Below, piece after piece: positions 58,040 to 64,000 of a stretch of 64,000 bases of DNA. A program made the position numbers and the translations under genes. This stretch comes from Dactylis glomerata (Eukaryota > Streptophyta > Magnoliopsida > Poales > Poaceae): assembly GCA_007115705.1 (NCBI GenBank), contig QXEO01000869.1, positions 1,054,001-1,118,000 of the forward strand, in the 5' to 3' direction. The stretch's first letter is position 1; each line of letters starts with the position of its first letter. The notes under the pieces were generated by a model that was not told the origin of the DNA, searched no databases, and was given only the letters and a program-made list of their open reading frames with translations.

Positions 58040-60616
58040 TGAAAGGACGAGATGTCGCCTAGAGGGGGGTGAATAGGCATTTTAAAAACTATTACGGATT
58101 TGGCTTGTAAGAATGCAGAATTAAACTAACGTTTATTTTAAAAGCACAAAACCTAAATAACCTAGGCTCAACTAAGTGCACCAACAACAACTAGAGCTAA
58201 GCAAGATAACACAAGATATAATTCACAACTGATAAACAAGATATAAGTACTTCAAGCACAATGGCTATCACAAGGAAATAAACACGGGTATAGAGATAAC
58301 CGAGGCACGCGGAGACGAAGATGTATCCCGATGTTCACTTACATAAAGTAAGCTAATCACCGTTGGAGAGATGCGGGTAACCACGAAGGCCCCCGAACGC
58401 CACGAAGGCTCACCATCTTCTCCGAGTCCCCCACGAAGCTAGGGACCCCTTCTTATGGTTAGCTTTTCCTCCACTCCGGAGATGGCAAGCTCCACAACCA
58501 CTTCACAACTCCCACGAAGGGGAAGCCCGGGCCTCTTCACAATCTTCCACGAAGAGGTCACCAAGGCACCAACCGCCAAGCCAACTAGGAGGTCACCCTC
58601 CAAGAGTAACAAGCTCGTGGTCTCTCACTCGAACAAATCTTAATGGAGAGCTCAACACTATGCAAGGATGCAAAGCAAGAACACAAGAGGAAGTGCTCAA
58701 ATCCTTCTCTCCCGAATCCCACCAAGGCAACAAATGCTATGGAGGAGTTAGAGAGGAAGAACAAGGGTGGAGGTCAACCAATGACCTCAAGATCTAGATC
58801 CAATGGGTTACCCTCACTTAGAGGAGGAATTGATTGGTGGAGTTGTAGATCTAGATCTCCTCTTCCAAATCCCTCAAAAATATGCAAGAATCATTAGAGG
58901 GAAGAGAGAGGGAGCAAGCTCAAGAGGGTCAACAATGGAGGTGTATTTCGTGCTCAAGAACCCTCAAACATTTGGGGAAGAAGACCCCTTTTATAGTCCT
59001 CAAAGAAACCTAGCCGTTTGGGGCGAAACTGGATTTCCGGTTGAATTCCCGGTTGAATTCTCGGTTGGACCGGAAATTCTCGGTTGAATTCTCGGTTGAA
59101 TTTCCGGTTTAAACCGAGCCAAAACCGAAAATATAAGAAAACAGTTCTGCAACTTTTCGGTTGAATTTTCGGTCCAAACCGAGTTCGGAACCGGCGGAAA
59201 ATAGCCTCACGAAAAATACGATAACTTTCACATTCGGACTCCGATTTTAGCAAACTTGGACTTTTTGAAAAGCTAAGAAAAATATCTATACAATGGAGAC
59301 CATAAAACCCAAGAAGTAGCAAGAGATAAAATACAAAATAAGAAGAGGTGAAAACCTCTTTTAAGAAAGAACCGGTAAAACCTCCAAACTCGAAAACGCG
59401 ATAAAAGATGCATACGGATTCCGTTTTTGATGAACTTGGACTTGTTAGAAAGCTAGAAACATGCACAAGAACCTCACATGGAGAAACACCAAGAAGAAAC
59501 AAACTAGGAAAATGCAAAGTATGCAAAGGATTGAGCTCCCTAAGACGATGTGATCAAGTTACCCAACCGAAAGCCCCTATTGATAGTACGGCTATCTATC
59601 CTATAACCCGGTCTCCCAACAAACACCTTGAGACCGGTAAAAGGAAAACCTAGCAAGGACAAACCTTTGCCTTGCGCATTCCGCTTGATCTTGATGATGA
59701 TGCTTCATGCTTCCGTCAAGCCGGAATGCTTCACTTGATCATTGTTGCTTTTGTGAAGACTTTCAATATGCTCCCCCATACACCACTATGGGATACCTTC
59801 ACTAAGGCATGTATTCACAATTCCATTATCACCAAATGGATGACAAGCTTCAAGCATATGATCTTCTTGATATGCTTATCTTGAAACTTGCACTTCTCAA
59901 CCTTGATGACAACCACCACTTGATGTCATCCTTTCATGGGCTATATGAAATCTCACTAGTGATACATATCCATGACACAATACCTAACCCACATAGACAA
60001 CACAAACACACATATGTAATGGGTTAGTTCACAAAGCATAATTGACAAACCATACCTTACCACAAAACCGATTGGTCCCATGTGGCACATTCCTTATGCT
60101 TCATGTGTTGACCAATCTAGAATCCAATCTTTGATCTTTGCCTTGGTCAACCTTGAATCTTCTCATGCTCTATCACAATATCTTGAGCCACATAAATAAT
60201 TCTTCATTTGATTGCATGCTCTAGGTATTAGTCAATCATATCTCAACTCATGAGACCATCATGACCTCGACATAGAGCCATATCTTGAATTCTTCTCTTG
60301 TAGCCAAACTCTCAAGATCTTGAAACTCCTTGGCTTAACACATAAGCTAGAGCATGGATTACATGAGTTCTACACAAGAACTACATCTTTATTTCTTCTT
60401 CTTGATCATAATGAATTCATCTCTTCTATTCAATGATCTTGATGTCAATACTTAAGATAAATCTTTATCTTCATGGCATCCAAGCCTTGAATCTAACACA
60501 TGGACTTCAAGTAATTCCTATGAACAATTCCTTCACAAAAAGCTCAATGAAAACATTAGTCCATAGGGATTGTCATTAATTACCAAAAACACACTTAGGG
60601 GCAATTTATCCTTACA
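58040..60616 (-). repeat. 5' LTR of the non-autonomous element
   Basis: 2,577 bp with TG...CA ends on the minus strand. A short stretch of CGGTTGAATTC-type repeats lies near 59035-59110 and 59157-59185. TATA box at 58988-58996. Confidence 0.93.
58988..58996 (-). promoter_or_regulatory. TATA box in the 5' LTR (minus strand)
   Basis: Minus-strand CTATAAAAG, also conserved in the 3' LTR at 50601-50609. Good position for the LTR promoter; inferred. Confidence 0.65.
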
Positions 60617-61267
60617 CTTTTACAAGTTATTTTCCATACATAGTACTTTAGTTATGTTTATGCGGACAGTTGGTCGTATTACCTTGATTCCATCAGCAGT
60701 TTTTCCCCCATCTCGTTGAATTTTAGTTGCTTCTACAATCTGGTCAGAAAAGATCCATAAGTACCAAGCACATATATGTGTTTTTGGGACAACTATAGGG
60801 ACAATTGTACATGTTGTTCTCTTCTGTACCTTCTTCAGACTTGACGCAATTCTCTGCTTTTTCTGAGGTTTCTCTACATTTTTCTTCGAGTTCAATCCAG
60901 ATGTTTCCGACACCACAAAGGATTCAAATCATGTACCAGATGATAGATGTGAACAATTTCCATCACAGCAAGTTCACAGAGAGAAGTATGTCCAGTGATG
61001 ATCTTGTAGGGAAATTATAGGGACAACTATACATGTTGTTCTCTTCTGGGAAAGGAACAATTTCCATCACAGCAATTGAAGTCACAGGCAAAAGGAAGAG
61101 AAGATTACCTTGATACTTTTTTCAGTAATCTGCGAAGATGACGGATTATTCGGGATGTCTGTGAGATGATTCTTCTCCGGGATCGTCAAATCTACTTTGA
61201 TCAAGGTGGCATTATTGGGGGTTTTGATTGTAATCACCAGATGGGGCGGCGGCGCCGCCGTCTCCAT
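60617..61267 (-). pseudogene. Decayed minus-strand exons with an Ulp1-like scrap
   Basis: A clean first exon begins METAAPPPHLVITIKTP at 61267 and could splice at SQITEKSIK|gtaatc near 61109. Further left are short coding-like pieces (DQIVEATKIQRDGGKTADGIK|gtaata near 60690-60750) and a 38-bp segment (60969-61006) whose reverse complement matches the DHHWT exon of the Ulp1-type gene at 38683-38718 almost exactly. Small duplications (AACAATTTCCATCACAGCAA at 60954 and 61056; a GGGACAACTATA...CATGTTGTTCTC unit at about 60787 and 61020) show local rearrangement. I do not recognise the first exon. The unit is cut on its left by the SIRE-like LTR. Confidence 0.45.
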
Positions 61268-61908
61268 TGTGCACGAAGCCGCGCCCCAGGTGCTTTCTTC
61301 TCCTTATCTTTCTATTTTCCGACCTAATTAATATTCCAGGTGCTTTTCTATTAATATTGCCATTATTGCCCTTTGGTGGGGCACACTAGGCAGTGAGGGA
61401 ACCGACATGTCAAAATATCGGTGGCATCGTTATCCTCTCCATTTCATTCTCTGTCTTCCCCCTTCTCCTCTCTGCCGGATCTAAAGGATGAAAGCATTTG
61501 CACCTTATTGGAGGTACCAAAATCTTCTTCACTGTTTCTTTCTGTTTGCTAACTTGATCTCTCAGTGGTATTCACCCCCGCTCTCCCTCGCCCCGCTCGC
61601 CTACCAGTGTTGATTCATATATTTTCTTTTCTTTATTCGCCAGATCTGTAACGTTTTAATCTTTTCCACGTGATTTGCTGATTTGTTTGCACGCCGTTTC
61701 ACAAGGACTCATAGTTAAATACCAATGTTCTCATCGTAATAATTATTTTTCTTAGGTTGCGTTATATCAATAACCTGTCTGAATTTTTAGCTAGGAATAA
61801 TTGGCATAATTTCTCATTCCACAACTATTAATTAGATAAAGATATCCATCATGTGATTCTTGTTTTTGTGTACTGAATCATGCTTGTTTTTCTGCACACT
61901 TCTAGCAG
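61268..61908 (+). promoter_or_regulatory. Shared upstream region and leader of the 3'-terminal gene
   Basis: About 640 bp between a minus-strand exon start (61267) and a plus-strand start (61909). A pyrimidine-rich leader at about 61430-61515 with a possible donor GGAG|gtacca near 61512, and the acceptor TCTAGCAG directly before the ATG, suggest an intron in the 5' UTR. Confidence 0.4.
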
Positions 61909-64000
61909 ATGGAAAAGTCTATTAGTAGAAAACGTGAACGACCACCTACAGGAAAGAATGAGGTGCATGTTTTTCTTCTTTGTCTTTTTTGAAAAATATG
62001 TTCATATGATTCATTATCCTCTGAAATATATGTGCATTTTTTACATTAACACAGTGGTTTGAAATGTTATTGTATGGAACAAATTTTGTATAAAAATCTA
62101 CTAGTCATACATAAGTTTGTAAGTACCATATGAAATGTAACAATGCAGTCCATTTATTTGTTATGTATAGAACCAGTCATACTTTAGTTTTGGATAAAAT
62201 TATTGGAAATATTTAATCCACATCCAAAAACTAGTCCCATCATAGAATATTTAACATTTTATAGGTCTCATTTTGTTGTTCACTATTATTATTCAACACT
62301 TATCTTCATAGGAAGAGTTACCCTCCATACACCACCCGTCCAAAAAAAGTCTCACCATGTTCTTTCTTTTACCATTTGTTCATACAGGAATTCATTGTTC
62401 AGGATGTAATGAAACAACTATTCGAGGTCATTCAGAATTTGAACTCTGATCAGAAGAATATTGTCCGGGCAATAGGGTTTGGAACAATTCTAGAACTGTC
62501 ATGCACAGCGTTCCCACATGATGTATTCAACTGGCTTGCTGTTCATATGGATTCTACTACTGGGACCATTGATTTGCCAAATGGGTTTTCATTCAGTATT
62601 ACCAAAGAATGTGTTCACGTAGTCATGGGTCTTCCTCTGGGGTCTAAATCAGTTCATTTCTTCTCATCCACTGAAATAGTGAGAAGGATTAACATCGAGA
62701 TTCATGGCAAAGAAAGCATTCCTTCTGTATATGAGTTGGCAGATCTTATACATAATGGCCTTTTGAGATCAGCATTTGTAAAGGCTTTCAGTCTTCTTCT
62801 AAACACTACACTACTCTGCCCTACAGATACAATCTTCCCTAGTGGCAAGTACTATCAAGCAATTGATGATGATAGTATTATTAAGGATTTTGATTGGTGC
62901 TCATATGCTTTGCAATGGCTTCTTATCAGCGTATATAATTATAAACTAGATGGCTACACTGGCAACTGTGGGGGTTGCGACCTAATCCCTGTGGTATGAT
63001 TTCAATCATGAACTTTTTGTTTCTATGTTCTTTATTACTAATTATCTTTCACATTGTGCAATAAGAGTTGTTTTCGGCATTTTATTATTATCTTATCTTT
63101 CATTTATCTTGATCTAACATTTTTTCTCAGATAAACATGTTCTGTAGATAACTTACTTCGAGTTCCTATTTGTCTCTGAAGTTCAACTAAAACAAATTAC
63201 ACCACGCCTACCACTGTGGACAGACAGCCTCCTTAAGATTTATGCCATTCTTGAATCAAATGCCAAGGAGTGTTTTGGCAAACTTCTTGTAAGACAAATA
63301 ACATGTTAATAAATACAGTTAAATAAGAATAGTTCTCAAATTTGATAGTTTGCCATTTTTTGTTTATTTTTTCCAGATGAAACATCCTTGCTCTACTCCT
63401 TTCGCAAAAACAATGCAAAAAAGTTATTCACATGATCTGCCAGTGGATGTAAGTAACTTCATAGAAAAAAAATATGATTTGGAGGAGCAAATTAATGTAA
63501 GTCCATAATCGAGAATATTATTCTTGTACATATCATTCTACTTTTCCCTGTAGTTCTGTTTTTTCGGTAATAAGCAAGCACATCATGGTTTCATATGATG
63601 TATTCTTTCTAATATTGGACACTTAGGTCAAGAAGAAGTTGAAGATGATTGCAACTAATTTAAGTAGCACTATTTTGACAAATACAACAAGAGCTATTTC
63701 TATTTGTGTGGACGACATGCTACATGCTTTGTGCCAAGAGGGTTCAGAAGATGGACCAAATTTGTCCAACAAACAACTGCTCGGATGCAATGAGATTGTT
63801 GCCCATCAAATTTCCATTCCTTCTGAAGTTATTTTAGTGCGTAACTTATCAGATAGTTCTAATGCTTCTATAGTTAAAAACTCTGTTACAAGCACCCGTG
63901 AAATGTTACGGGAAATGATTTTATATTTCATGGATAGTGAATTTCCACGTCTCCCTGTTCCCGAATGCCAAGATTGCACATTGTCTTCATCTGAAGTGTA
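61909..64000 (+). CDS. Ulp1-associated grass gene, 5' part, open to the window edge
   Basis: Predicted exons: 61909-61962 (MEKSISRKRERPPTGKNE), 62388-62993, 63148-63288, 63377-63496 and 63627-64000 onward. All have GT/AG borders and preserved phase, about 431 codons with no stop. The second exon (DVMKQLFEVIQNLNSDQKNI, GFGTILELSC, FNWLAVHMDSTTGTIDLP, HVVMGLPLG, WCSYALQWLLISVYNYKLDG) has the same layout as the N-terminal region of the Ulp1-type gene at 34451, and one intron falls at the same place and phase (after GGCDLIPV here, GGCLPSMA there). I therefore infer a paralogous family whose C-terminus often carries a Ulp1 protease. That domain would lie beyond the window and is not seen. No lesion is visible. 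It may be a host gene or one carried by a Mutator-like element. Confidence 0.7.

Larger units (their letters stand above)
49922..60616 (-). mobile_element. Non-autonomous SIRE/Maximus-like Copia element (gag only), minus strand
   Basis: The 5' LTR is 58040-60616 (2,577 bp, TGTAAGG...CCTTTCA on the minus strand). The 3' LTR is 49922-52259, missing its last about 272 bp. The primer site (TGGTATCAGAGTAAGG, minus strand, 58022-58037) and a polypurine tract (AAAATGGGGGAGAT, just right of 52259) frame the interior. Only a gag frame is present. 3.4 kb that should hold pol has no coding frame. Because the left end is truncated, no target duplication can be checked. Confidence 0.92.

Overview
This is plant nuclear DNA from a grass, most likely a Pooideae species (the wheat, barley, oat and ryegrass group). 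The sequence shows spliced genes with GT/AG introns. About three quarters of the window is nested grass-type LTR and LINE retrotransposons. It also holds a Stowaway-like MITE, a Helitron 3' end, and a DUF1618 fragment of the kind expanded in grasses. There are no bacterial features. I cannot name the species from sequence alone.

Layout. 1-5,456: a decayed left edge with a DUF1618-like fragment (minus strand), simple repeats, a MITE (3484-3567) and a Helitron terminus (about 4726-4754). 5,457-31,482: one plus-strand host gene of the Brittle-1 (BT1)-like mitochondrial-carrier family, broken by nested insertions. Exon 1 is cut by a 7.3 kb L1-type LINE (minus strand, 15-bp target duplication). 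The LINE's ORF1 is in turn cut by an 8.7 kb gag-only Ty3/Gypsy-like LTR element (5-bp duplication). The following intron carries a 462-bp solo LTR and a complete 6.5 kb Ty1/Copia element, each with a 5-bp duplication. The carrier gene also has point lesions and is a pseudogene. 32,124-33,320: an apparently intact five-exon Alba-domain gene (minus strand), tail-to-tail with the carrier pseudogene. 34,451-39,018: a multi-exon Ulp1 (peptidase C48)-type gene with two frameshifts, cut off before its catalytic cysteine. 39,054-60,616: a block of SIRE/Maximus-like Copia DNA. It holds a plus-strand element with gag, pol and an extra, probably spliced 3' ORF but no 3' LTR; a 176-bp scrap of the same Gypsy LTR family; and a minus-strand non-autonomous element with gag only and 2.58 kb LTRs. 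60,617-64,000: decayed exons on the minus strand, then a second plus-strand gene of the Ulp1-associated family that runs off the window with all visible exons open.

The genes do not form a pathway. Only the Alba gene, the 3'-terminal Ulp1-associated gene and the gag ORF of the minus-strand Copia element look uninterrupted. The most unusual feature is a near-palindromic 13-mer (CCGGAG-A/T-CTCCGG) present more than 20 times in the LTR, gag, pol and 3' spacer of the plus-strand SIRE-like element. In the coding regions it is read in all three frames, so it looks like a DNA-level motif rather than a peptide repeat. Also notable are a Copia gag whose first exon lies inside the LTR, with an intron running across the LTR boundary, and a predicted intron in the extra ORF of the SIRE-like element.
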